A stretch of 64,000 nt of DNA from positions 3,733 to 67,732 of the forward strand of contig DASXZD010000099.1 of assembly GCA_036502085.1 (NCBI GenBank), in the 5' to 3' direction. The notes under the pieces were generated by a model. The model ran no database searches. It worked only from the letters and a program-made list of their open reading frames with translations, and was not told the origin of the DNA. The first letter of the stretch is position 1, and every line of letters starts with the position of its first letter. This DNA comes from PALSA-505 sp036502085. GTDB lineage: Bacteria; Actinomycetota; Actinomycetes; Streptosporangiales; Streptosporangiaceae. Shown one piece after another: positions 9,156-18,800 of the stretch. Made by a program: the position numbers and the translations under genes.

Positions 9156-10690
9156 CGCGCTCCCACGGCGGGCGCCTCTTCTTCGGCCGGCGGTATCACC
9201 GGCGAGAAGGGACGCCGCCGCCCGGCAGCCAGGTAGTAGACGCCACCGATCAGCGCGATGCCGACCACCACCGTCCACAGGATGGGAATCTTGTTCAGGA
9301 AGCCGACGCCGAAGCTGAGCAGGCCGCCGGTCTGGTCCGGTTTCGGGTTGCTCGCAGCCCGCGGCCAGGCGAAGTTGACCAGCATGGCCCCGCCGTATGC
9401 CAGCCCGAGTACGTTCACCGGCAGGCCCCACCGGCCGAGCCGGAACGGAGCCTTGGTCTTGGGCCAGCCGCGCAGCCGGGCGCGCATGATCACCAGGTTG
9501 CCGAGGAAATAGCTGAGGTAGATCATCCCGGTGGCGGCGATCGCGATGTCGGCCGCGCCCGAGTACTTCAGGAACGGCACCGCGGCCAGCACGGCGATCA
9601 CGATGCACGTCCAGATCGGGGTGTGCAGCGTCGGCGAGACCCGCGCGAGCGGGCGGGACCACGGCAGCTGGCCGTCCCGCGACATCCCGAAGCAGAGCCT
9701 GATCGTCGCGGCCATGATGGACAGGCAGCAGACGAAGATCGCGGCCGACACCACCAGCAGGTAGAGCGTGGCGAAGCCGGAGGAGAAGTTCGCCTCGATG
9801 ATCTGCGCGGGCCCATACACGCCGCTGATCGCGCCGTGCAGGTTGGGGATGGCCACCAGCGTGCCGAGCAGGAACACGCCGCCGATGACGAACGCGCCCA
9901 CCACGGAGAACAGAACCGCCTTCGGCGCCGCCCGGCGCGGATCACGGGTCTCCTCGGCCAGCGTCGACGCGGTGTCGAACCCGTAGATCACGAACAGGCT
10001 CATGAACATCGCGGCGAGGAACGAGCTCGGCCCGACCTTGAAGCCGCCGCTGTTCACCACGACGTGGAAGCCCTGGTGATTGTGGAAGGCCATCAGCACC
10101 AGGGCGAACACGAACATGCCGAGGATCTCGAACAGCACCCCGGTGTTGTTGATCAGCGCAACCAGCCGCACGCCGTAGATGTTCAGAACCGTGATGACCA
10201 CCAGCGTGATCAGCGCGACGACTTCCTGCACGTGCAGGCTGCCGCCGTTCAGGCTGTGCCAGCCCAGTCCGTTGAGCGCGGGGATCAGCGCCAGCGGCAG
10301 CGTGGCCACTACCGCGGTGACGGTCAGGATCCCGGCGAACATGTAGATCCAGCCGGTGAACCAGGAGTAGCTCCGGCCGGCCAGGAACTTGGTCCACTGG
10401 AAGACCGAGCCCGCCACCGGGTAGTGGCTCGAGACCTCGGCGAAGTTGAGGGCGATGATGAACTGCCCGAGGGCCACGACCGGCCAGGTCCAGATGAACA
10501 CCCCGCCGAGCGTCGTCAGGCCCAGCGCGAACAAGGTGAAAATCCCGGTCGATGGCGAAATGTAGCTGAACGCGACCGCGAACGAGCTGAACACGCCGAG
10601 CGAGCGCTTCAGTTCCTGCTGGTAACCGAAGCGCGCGAGATCGGCGGAATCGCGTTCGTGGCCGCTGGATTCGGCTTCGCTAGCGCTCAT
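9152..10690 (-). CDS. APC-family amino acid/amine permease
   Basis: A 512-aa transporter with about 12 hydrophobic segments and APC-superfamily landmarks: FAVAFSYISPSTGIFTLFALG near residue 40, and YGFDTASTLAEETRDPRRAAPKAVLFS near 230-255. Closest in style to the GABA/choline/ethanolamine group of amino-acid permeases. It forms a two-gene operon with the GntR regulator and is divergent from the choline-kinase-like gene, which suggests uptake of a choline- or methylated-glycine-type substrate. That is inference from context. Confidence 0.85.
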   Translation of the reverse strand: MSASEAESSGHERDSADLARFGYQQELKRSLGVFSSFAVAFSYISPSTGIFTLFALGLTTLGGVFIWTWPVVALGQFIIALNFAEVSSHYPVAGSVFQWTKFLAGRSYSWFTGWIYMFAGILTVTAVVATLPLALIPALNGLGWHSLNGGSLHVQEVVALITLVVITVLNIYGVRLVALINNTGVLFEILGMFVFALVLMAFHNHQGFHVVVNSGGFKVGPSSFLAAMFMSLFVIYGFDTASTLAEETRDPRRAAPKAVLFSVVGAFVIGGVFLLGTLVAIPNLHGAISGVYGPAQIIEANFSSGFATLYLLVVSAAIFVCCLSIMAATIRLCFGMSRDGQLPWSRPLARVSPTLHTPIWTCIVIAVLAAVPFLKYSGAADIAIAATGMIYLSYFLGNLVIMRARLRGWPKTKAPFRLGRWGLPVNVLGLAYGGAMLVNFAWPRAASNPKPDQTGGLLSFGVGFLNKIPILWTVVVGIALIGGVYYLAAGRRRPFSPVIPPAEEEAPAVGAR

Positions 10691-10870
10691 CTACTGCCCT
10701 CCCAGCGGGGACCGGGCCGCGGCTTGTTGCGTAGCGTAAAACTGACCGATGTAATTGTCCAGACTTTTGCCGGTTTTCAACGAAACCGTAACCACCAGTG
10801 ATCAATCTCCGCCCATTAGTACCCAGTTGATCGGCATATGCGCAACCTGATTACCCGGGAACGTTACCTT

Positions 10871-10882
10871 TTGTCTATACCT
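10871..10882. promoter_or_regulatory. Candidate GntR/HutC-type operator
   Basis: TTGTCTATACCT resembles the HutC/DasR-type palindrome TGGTCTAGACCA (9 of 12). It lies in the divergent region between the permease and the kinase-like gene, about 90 bp before the kinase start. It is the only good match I see in this interval; the assignment is tentative. Confidence 0.3.
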
Positions 10883-10972
10883 TTGGGACGTGAGCCTCTA
10901 TCCTGCACACATCCGACCGGATGCCCGGAGGGGCGCACCCGGACCGCCGTGCTAGCCGTCAGGATCGTGCCG

Positions 10973-11935
10973 ATGGCCAACGACTTCGGGAGCGCGGCCG
11001 CGACCAGCGGCAACCGCCCTCCGGAAGCATCCGCCGAGCTGGCCGCCCTGTTCGACCGGGTGCCGAGCCTGGCCGGCTTGCCCCGGCAGGTCGAGCCGCT
11101 GCCCGGCGGGCTGACCAACCGCAACTACAAGGTCACCGTGCCGGGCGGCAGCTTCGTCGCCCGCGTCTTCAGCCCCGGCAGCGAACTGCTCGCGATCAAC
11201 CGGGATAACGAGTACCGGAACACCGCCACCGCCGCGGCCGCCGGAGCGGGCCCGCCGGTCATCGACTACTGGCCGGCCGGCGGCATCCTCGTCATCGGCT
11301 ACATCGCCGGGCGCACCCTGACCAACGCCGACGTGGCCGCGCCCGGCAGCGTCGCGCGCATCGCCAGGGCCTGCCGCAGGCTGCACGACGGCGAGCGGTT
11401 CGGCAACGACTTCGACATGTTCGAAATCCAGCGCGGCTACCTGGCGGCCGTGCGCGCACGCGGCTTCCGGCTGCCGGCCGGGTACGACCGGCTGATGCCC
11501 TGCTTCGAGGCGGTCAGGCATGCGCTGGCCAGGTGTCCCGTGCGCACCGTTCCGTGCAATAACGACCTGCTGGCGGGAAACTTTATCGATGACGGCGAGC
11601 GCATCTGGCTGATCGATTACGAGTATTCCGGCAACAACGACGCCTGCTTCGAGCTGGGCAACATCGGGAGCGAATGCGGGCTGTCCGCCGACGGGCTGGC
11701 GGACCTGGTTACCGCGTACTACGGCAGGCCGCTGCGCAACAAGATCGCCCGTGCCGCGCTGCTCGGCCTGGCGGCCAGGTACGGCTGGACGCTGTGGGGG
11801 GCGATCCAGGCGGCTGTGAGCCCGATCGACTTCGACTTCTGGGCCTGGGGGGCGGAGCGCTACGAGGCCGCCGCCGCGGCCTTCACCGGGCCGGACTTCG
11901 GCCGGCTGCTTGACGATGTGCAGCGCGATGACTAG
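10973..11935 (+). CDS. Choline/ethanolamine kinase-like phosphotransferase
   Basis: A 320-aa APH/choline-kinase-fold protein. Visible motifs are GGLTNRNYKV (nucleotide-binding loop), PCNNDLLAGNFIDDG (catalytic Brenner-type loop, with N in place of the usual H) and IDYEYSGNNDACFELGNIGSE (the metal-binding DxE segment typical of choline kinases). The start is the ATG at 10973 with AGGA eight bases upstream; an earlier in-frame ATG at 10838 has no ribosome site. The stop overlaps the next gene's ATG by 8 bp. Likely phosphorylates choline or a related amino alcohol. Confidence 0.75.
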   Translation: MANDFGSAAATSGNRPPEASAELAALFDRVPSLAGLPRQVEPLPGGLTNRNYKVTVPGGSFVARVFSPGSELLAINRDNEYRNTATAAAAGAGPPVIDYWPAGGILVIGYIAGRTLTNADVAAPGSVARIARACRRLHDGERFGNDFDMFEIQRGYLAAVRARGFRLPAGYDRLMPCFEAVRHALARCPVRTVPCNNDLLAGNFIDDGERIWLIDYEYSGNNDACFELGNIGSECGLSADGLADLVTAYYGRPLRNKIARAALLGLAARYGWTLWGAIQAAVSPIDFDFWAWGAERYEAAAAAFTGPDFGRLLDDVQRDD

Positions 11936-14429
11936 CGGTGCCCCGGCGCCGCCGGCCGGAGAGTTGCCGGCCCGAGCACTGCCGGCCCGGGTCAGGGCGG
12001 TCATCATCGGCGGCGGCGTGATCGGCGCCAGCGTCGCCTACCACCTGGCCGGGCTGGGCTGGACCGACGTGATCCTGCTGGAGCAGGGGCAGCTGTCCTG
12101 CGGGACGACCTGGCACGCGGCCGGGCTAGTCGGCCAGCTTCGCGCGTCGGAGAGCCTGACCCGCCTGGTGCAGTACTCGACCCGGCTGTACACCAGGCTC
12201 GAGAACGAGGTCGGCCACGGCACCGGGTTCAAGCGCTGCGGCAGCGTGATGGTCGCGCGCACCGCGGACCGGATGGTCCAGCTGCGGCGGGCCGCCGCCG
12301 TGGCCGAGGCGTTCGGGCTTGACTGCGAGCTGATCAGCCCGCGGCGGGCGCTCGAGCTCTACCCGGTGATGCGGGCCGACGACCTGGCCGGGGCGATGTG
12401 GCTGCCGGGTGACGGCACGGCGAACCCGGCCGACCTGACCTACGCGCTGGCCAAAGGCGCCCGCCAGCGGGGGGCGGTCGTGTGCGAGCGGACCAGGGTG
12501 ACGGCGGTCCTGGTGTCCGGCGGCGCCGTGGCCGGCGTCCGCACCGCCGCGGGCGACATCGAGGCCGAAGTCGTCGTCAACTGCGCAGGCCAGTGGGCCA
12601 AGCAGGTGGGCGCGATGTGCGGGGTGAACGTGCCGCTGCACTCGGCCGAGCACTTCTACGCGGTGACCGATCAGATCGACGGGGTGCGGCGCGACCTGCC
12701 GGTGCTGCGTGACCCCGACGGGTACACCTACTTCAAGGAAGAAGTGGGCGGCCTGGTCGTCGGCGGTTTCGAGCCGCAGGCCAAGCCCTGGCTGGCCCCG
12801 GACGCGCTGCCGGCCGACTTCGCGTTCCAGTTGCTGCCCGAGGACTGGGATCACTTTTCGGTGCTGATGGACAGCGCGCTGCTGCGGATCCCGGCGCTGC
12901 GCCACACCGGGATCAAGAAGTTCTACAACGGCCCGGAGAGCTTCACGCCGGACAACCTGTTCATCCTCGGCGAGGCGCCCGAGCTGCGGAATTTCTTCGT
13001 CGCGGCGGGCTTCAACTCGGTCGGCATCGCCTCGGCGGGCGGGGCCGGCCGCGCGCTGGCCGAATGGATCGCCGAGGGCGAGCCGACGACCGACCTGTCG
13101 TCGCTGGACATCAGGCGCTTCGCCCGGTTCCACGGCAACAACCAGTGGCTGCACGACCGGGTCAGCGAGGTGCTCGGCCTGCACTACGCCATCCCCTGGC
13201 CGAACCGCGAGCTCGACACCGCCCGCCCGTTCCGCCGCTCCCCCGCGTATCACCTGCTGGCGCAGGCCGACGCGTGCTTCGGCAGCAAGATGGGCTGGGA
13301 GCGGGCCAACTTCTTCGCCCCGGCGGGCGAGCCGCCGGTGATCGAGTACTCCTGGGGCAAGCAGAACTGGCTGCCCTGGTCGGCCGCCGAGCAGCGCGCC
13401 GCCCGCCGCGATGTCGCGGTCTTCGACCAGACCTCGTTCGCCAAGCTGCTGCTGGCCGGCCCGGACGCGCAGAGCGTGCTGCAGTGGCTATGCACCGCCG
13501 ACATCGCGGTCGAGCCCGGCCGCACGGTCTACACCGGGATGCTCAACGCACGCGGCGGCTACGAGGCGGACATCACCGTCACCCGCCTGTCGGCCACCGA
13601 ATTCCTGCTGGTCAGCAGTGCCGCGCAGGCGCAGCACGACCTGGATCACATCCGCAAGCGCATTCCGGCCGGCTCCGCCGCCACCCTGCTCGATGTCACG
13701 TCCGCCTATGCGGTATATGGAGTTATGGGCCCCAGATCGCGAGATCTGCTGTCCGCACTGTCAAGGAGCGATTTCAGCGATGCATCCTTCCCGTTCGGGA
13801 CAAGCCGGGAGATAGACCTCGGCTACTCCACCGTCCGGGCCACCAGGATTACGTACGTCGGAGAGCTGGGCTGGGAACTGTATGTCCCGGCCGAATTCGC
13901 CGTCGGCGCTTACCAGGACCTGATGGCCGCCGGGGCCGGATTCGGAGTGCATAATGCCGGCTATTACGCCATTGAGTCGATGCGCCTGGAAAAGGCCTAC
14001 CGGGCCTACGGCCGCGAGCTGACCCCGGACTACAACCCGGTCGAGGCCGGGCTTGCATTCGCCTGCAAGCTCAAGACCGACATCCCGTTCCTGGGCCGCG
14101 AGGCGGTGGCGAAGGCGCAGGCCGAAGGCCCGCACCGCAGGCTGGTCTCGGTCGTGCTGGACGACCCCGGGCCGATGATGTGGGGCGGCGAGCTCGTGCT
14201 GCGCGACGGCCTCCCGGCCGGCCAGCTGACGTCGGCGGCCTGGGGCGAGACGCTCGGCCGCTCGGTGGGCCTGGCGTACATCCGCCAAGCCGACGACAGC
14301 GTGGTGACGGCGGACTTCGCCCGGGCCGGCCATTACCAGGTGAACGTCGGCGGCACGCTCTGCCCCGCTTCGGTGCACCTGCGGCCGCCCTTCGACCCGT
14401 CCGGCGCGCGGGTCAAAGGCAATTACTAA
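11928..14429 (+). CDS. FAD-dependent dimethylglycine/sarcosine dehydrogenase-like protein
   Basis: An 833-aa two-part enzyme. The N-terminal FAD/DAO domain begins with the dinucleotide motif GGGVIG (28-33) and has CGTTWHAAGL with His63, the position that carries covalent FAD in dimethylglycine and sarcosine dehydrogenases. The C-terminal half (about 440-833) is a GcvT-like folate-binding domain (ESMRLEKAYRAYGRELTPDYNP near 685). Such enzymes oxidatively demethylate N-methylglycines and pass the one-carbon unit to tetrahydrofolate. The ATG at 11928 overlaps the preceding stop. Exact substrate is not fixed by sequence. Confidence 0.88.
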   Translation: MTSGAPAPPAGELPARALPARVRAVIIGGGVIGASVAYHLAGLGWTDVILLEQGQLSCGTTWHAAGLVGQLRASESLTRLVQYSTRLYTRLENEVGHGTGFKRCGSVMVARTADRMVQLRRAAAVAEAFGLDCELISPRRALELYPVMRADDLAGAMWLPGDGTANPADLTYALAKGARQRGAVVCERTRVTAVLVSGGAVAGVRTAAGDIEAEVVVNCAGQWAKQVGAMCGVNVPLHSAEHFYAVTDQIDGVRRDLPVLRDPDGYTYFKEEVGGLVVGGFEPQAKPWLAPDALPADFAFQLLPEDWDHFSVLMDSALLRIPALRHTGIKKFYNGPESFTPDNLFILGEAPELRNFFVAAGFNSVGIASAGGAGRALAEWIAEGEPTTDLSSLDIRRFARFHGNNQWLHDRVSEVLGLHYAIPWPNRELDTARPFRRSPAYHLLAQADACFGSKMGWERANFFAPAGEPPVIEYSWGKQNWLPWSAAEQRAARRDVAVFDQTSFAKLLLAGPDAQSVLQWLCTADIAVEPGRTVYTGMLNARGGYEADITVTRLSATEFLLVSSAAQAQHDLDHIRKRIPAGSAATLLDVTSAYAVYGVMGPRSRDLLSALSRSDFSDASFPFGTSREIDLGYSTVRATRITYVGELGWELYVPAEFAVGAYQDLMAAGAGFGVHNAGYYAIESMRLEKAYRAYGRELTPDYNPVEAGLAFACKLKTDIPFLGREAVAKAQAEGPHRRLVSVVLDDPGPMMWGGELVLRDGLPAGQLTSAAWGETLGRSVGLAYIRQADDSVVTADFARAGHYQVNVGGTLCPASVHLRPPFDPSGARVKGNY

Positions 14430-14564
14430 TAAAAAGTTCTATTTTCCCGAACGGGGAGTCGCCGGTCTTGTGCTTTTGCCCGAGCCCAGCCGGCGTCCGT
14501 AACATCGTCCTCACGCAGGGTAGGCACGTGTATTCTGGTTCGACGGTGCCGACCTTGGGGACCA

Positions 14565-14570
14565 TATAAT
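14565..14570 (+). promoter_or_regulatory. Perfect -10 element before the DUF1702 gene
   Basis: TATAAT stands out in GC-rich DNA, 14 bp before the GTG at 14584. No clear -35 is visible at 17 bp; TTCGAC at 14539 would need a 20-bp spacer. A start near 14577 would give a very short leader carrying GGGGGA. Confidence 0.45.
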
Positions 14571-14583
14571 TTTCGGGGGAATA

Positions 14584-15813
14584 GTGGACGTTCGCGGGCA
14601 GGCGGAGCACGCGCGATCCGTTCGGAGAATGTCGGCATTTCTGTGCCGGGACGAACGCGAGACCGATTTCGGCGTACGGCGCTTCCGGCTGAATCCGGGA
14701 CCGCAGCGCAAGGTGCTCGAGACCGCGGCCGGGACCTTCGTGGCCGGCTTCAACGCGGCGATCCGCGCCCGCACCGCCGAGGACCTGGCCGCCAGCCTCG
14801 GCGACCTCGGCGAGCCGCTGCGCGGGCACGCGCTCGAGGGCGCCGGGATGGCGGCCACCGTGCTCGACCTGCTCACGCTGCGCCGCGGCCGGCGGCTGAA
14901 GGCGCTGCTGGCCGGACCGGGGCGCGGTTACCCGCATCTGGTCTACGCCGGAGCGGGGCGGGCCTACGCCAGCCTCAGGATGCGACCGTCCCGGCTGGTG
15001 CGCGCCGTCCCCGCCGGCCGGGGCACGCACCCCGCGCTGCGCTGGCTGGCCTGGGACGGCTACGGCTTCCACCGGGCGTTCTTCGCCGCGGACCAGGTCA
15101 TCGGGGCGCAGCGGGTGCCGCGCAGGCTCACTGCGGAGCAGCGGTCCGTGTTCGACCAGGGTGTCGGCCGGGCGCTGTGGTTCCACGAGTGCGCCGACCC
15201 CGACGGCGTGGCGTTGCGGATCGCCGAGTTCGACCCCGGCCGACGGGCCAGCCTGTGGAGCGGGGCCGGCCTGGCCGCGACCTACGCGGGCGGCGCCGAC
15301 GTCGCCGACCTGGGCCGGCTGGCCATCGTGGCGGGCCGCCACCGGGCCGATCTCGCCCACGGCTCGGCGCTGGCCTGCGCCGCGGGCACGCACGCCGGAC
15401 TGGTCCCGGCGCACATGGCCACGGCGGCGCACGCGATCACCGGCGCGCTCGCCGAGGAGGCCAGCGGCTGGGTCAGCGGCGCGCTCAGCCAGTTCGGCCA
15501 GCAGGCGGCGAGCCCGGCCGGCTACCAGCTCTGGCGCGAGGAGATCTGCGCCCGGTGGGCGGCCTACCGCGGCCCGGCCGAAGCGGCCAGGCCGGGCGCG
15601 GCCCTGGCCGGTTTCGCTGACCTGATCGAGGCGGCTGACCTGGCCGACACGGCTGACCTGGCCGGGCCCGCCAGACCGGCCGGCCTGACCCGGGCGCGGG
15701 GCGCCGCCGACGCTTACATCCCGCCCCAGCACTCAGGCGCGCCTGCCCAGGCCGGGACGGCGCCGGCAGGCCCCCGTCCAGGCGCGGGCCGTTCGGCGGA
15801 GCATGAGCGGTGA
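14584..15813 (+). CDS. DUF1702 family protein
   Basis: A 409-aa protein with the DUF1702 hallmarks: a C-terminal end of a helical N-region (FVAGFNAAIRA), GHALEGAGMAATVLDLLTLRR, then LLAGPGRGYPHLVYAGAGRAYASLR and WDGYGFHRAFF. DUF1702 proteins (UnbL-like) often accompany enediyne-type or other iterative polyketide genes; their function is unknown. The last ~60 residues are an Ala/Pro/Gly-rich tail. The start is the GTG with GGGGGA upstream; an alternative ATG is at 14629. Its stop overlaps the next gene's GTG, so the two are coupled. Confidence 0.75.
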   Translation: MDVRGQAEHARSVRRMSAFLCRDERETDFGVRRFRLNPGPQRKVLETAAGTFVAGFNAAIRARTAEDLAASLGDLGEPLRGHALEGAGMAATVLDLLTLRRGRRLKALLAGPGRGYPHLVYAGAGRAYASLRMRPSRLVRAVPAGRGTHPALRWLAWDGYGFHRAFFAADQVIGAQRVPRRLTAEQRSVFDQGVGRALWFHECADPDGVALRIAEFDPGRRASLWSGAGLAATYAGGADVADLGRLAIVAGRHRADLAHGSALACAAGTHAGLVPAHMATAAHAITGALAEEASGWVSGALSQFGQQAASPAGYQLWREEICARWAAYRGPAEAARPGAALAGFADLIEAADLADTADLAGPARPAGLTRARGAADAYIPPQHSGAPAQAGTAPAGPRPGAGRSAEHER

Positions 15814-18800
15814 CCTGCACCAGCTCAGGCCGCACGGGCACCAGCCAGGAACCTGTGCCGCCGCCAGGTCTGGCTGACCAGGCTCGCATCCCCCCGCAGC
15901 ACGCGGGCACGACGGATGAGGACCCGGGCCGGCGGCCCCGCGGCGAGGCGCGGCGGCCCTGGCGGGCGCAGCCCAAGCCGGAGGCTTACGTGCTGCACGC
16001 ACGCGACGCCGCCGCACTGGCGGCATCCGCCCGGCGCATCGCCGACCTGGCTCCGTTCCTGTCCGACGCCGAGCTGGGCGACCTCGCCTGCCAGCTCGGC
16101 CGGGCCGGCTGCCCGCCCGGCGGGTTCAGGCTCGGCATCGTCGCCAGCGGCCAGCGGGATCTTGCGGGTCTCGCGGCCAGCGCAGCGCGGCTGGTCCCCT
16201 CGCTCGTCGCTGGCCGGCTGGCCGCGGTGCCCGGCGTGTTCGCCGGGTACGACACCAGGGGACGGGTCATGCTGCTGTTCCCCGGCCTGGGCATCGGCCA
16301 GGACGAGGGAACCGGGAGCGATGCCTGCGCCCCGCCGCCGCCGTTCCGTCTCACCGACCCCGAAGCCGTGCAGCCGGCCGTCCTGCACGCCTCGCTGTCC
16401 GGACTGCGCTGGCTTGACCGGCTCGGCGTCACGGCCGCGGCGGCCATCGGTCACAGCCTGGGCGAGATCACCGGGCTGGTCTGGGCCGACTGCATCTCGG
16501 AGACCGAGGCCACCCGGCTGGTCGCGCAGCGCAGCGCGGTGATCAGCGCGAGCGGCGCCCGGCAGACCGCGATGGTAAGCGTGACCGCGAACGCGGCCAC
16601 CGCCAGGGAACTGGCCGCGGGCACCGACCTGGTCATCGCCGCCTATAACGGCCCGCGGTCGCACGTGCTGGCCGGCCCCGCGGCCGGCGCGCGGGAGCTG
16701 ATCAGGCGCGCCGGGCAGCACGGCGTCCGCGCGGTCGTGCTCGACGTCTCGCACGCCTTCCACTCCCCGGCCATGGCCGGCTGCGTGGCGCCGCTGCGGT
16801 CCATCCTGGCCGACGTCCGGTTCAAGGTGCCGCGCCGGCCGCTGTTCTCGACCGTCACCGGGCGCGAGATCACCCCGAGGGACGACATCTCGGCCATGCT
16901 CTGCGCCGAGCTGACCTCGCCCGCGCGCTTCGTCGAGGCGCTCGACGCGGCCTGCGGCGGAATTGACCTGCTCTGCGAGACCGGTCCCGGGCACGCGCTG
17001 GCCACGCTCGCCGCCACCGGCTGCGACATCCCGGCGGTCAGCCTCGAGTCGCGCACCGGCGAGGACCTGGGTACCGCGAAGACGGCCGCGGCGCTGTTCG
17101 CGGCGGGCGCGGTCAACAGCCTGGAGCCGATGCTGGCCGGCCGCACCGCCCAGCCGATCGACATCTGGCAGGAACGGATCCAGATCTCCGCCCCGAACGG
17201 TCGCGCCCCCCGCGCAGCGCCCCCGCCACGGCACGCCGCCGTGCCCCCCGCCAGCCCCGCCGGCACCGCGCCCTACGCCGACAGCGCGGTCCCGGTCGCC
17301 AGCCCGGCCGCCTACGAAATCGGGGCGACGACGAAAGACACCGCTCCGGTCCTGAGCGACACCTGGGCCAGAGCAGCGGCCGACGGCACCGGCCCCGACC
17401 GGCCCGACACTGCCGGCGACGTCCTCGGGGTGCCGGACGGCCTGGAGCTCGTCATGATGTCCGCTCCGATCATGGCTGACCTCACGCCGCAAGTGCCCGC
17501 CGCAAGTGCGGCTTCGGCGGTCCCGGCGGCCCGCGCGACCGCCGAGGCCGGCCTTCCCGCCGCGGCCGGCCGGACAGCAGGACAGCAGGATGTCTCGCCG
17601 GCTGATCGCAGCTCCGGTGGCGGACCGCCGCGCCCCGGGCCCGGCGGCCGCTTTCTGCAGCAGATCGACGTGCACTACCCCGGCAGCGAGCTTGTCGCGG
17701 ACAGCCAGCTGAACGCCGACGCCGATCCTTACCTGGCCGACTACCTGATCGACGGCACGGCCGTGCTGCCCGCGGCGCTGGCCCTGGAGGCAATGGCGCA
17801 GGCCGCCTCGGCGCTGGCCGGGCAGCCGCTGCGGCACGCCGAGCAGGTCTGCTTCGACGCACCCGTGGTGATCAGGCAGGACAAGACGCTGAGAGTCTGC
17901 GCGAAGCGCGCGGGCAGGCATGTCACCGCGGTGCTGCGCAGCCAGCAGGACGGGCGCTGGATCGAGCACGGGCGCGCGATCTTTCGCGAGGCCGGGCCGT
18001 CCGATCTGCCGGCACCGCCGGATCTGCCGGCACCGCCGGAGCAGCGCGCCGGCGGCGACCCTGGGTCGCGGATCTGGGGGACCGCCGAGCCTACCCTCGA
18101 CATCCTCGACAGCACCGACCTGTACGGCTCGATCTGCTTCCAGTCCGGCCGGTTCAGGCGAGTGGCCTTCCTGCCCGAGCTCAGCTCGCGCCGGTGCCGC
18201 GCGCTGATCCGCGGCGACGACGACCAGCCCTGGTTCGGCGCTATCGCCGGCCTGGCAGGCTCGCCGCTGGTGCTGGGCAGCCCCGGCCTGAACGACGCCA
18301 CGATTCACGTCCTGCAGGCATGTTTCCCGCACCGTAGGATGCAGCCCGCTGGGTGCGACTCCGTCACGATCAGCGGCCGGCCGGTGCGTGGTGCGGTGGA
18401 GGTCAGTGCCGTGCAGCGGCCCGCCCCGCCCGCCGGGCCGCGGCCGTCGCGGCTGATGGCGCCCGAAGACGCGCTCTCCGCCCTCGCCGGCCTCGCCGCG
18501 CCCGTGCCGCCGGTGCCCGACGAATACGTCTGGGACGTCACGGCCGCCGACACCGCCGGACGGCCGGTCGTCATCTGGCGCGGGCTGCGGCTGATCGAGG
18601 CAGGTCCGGTGCCCGGTCATCGGGTGTTGCCGCCCGGGTTGCTCGGCGTGCTGCTCGAGCGCGGCGCGAGCGGGCTCGGGCTCGACCCCGCCCTCCGGGT
18701 TGCCGTCCGCTGCGAGCAGCCGCAGTACCCGCCCGCGGGCAGGCGTGCCCGGTCCGGCGCCGCGGCACCGCCCCGGCTCGCCGGATGGGTGTCGGCGCGC

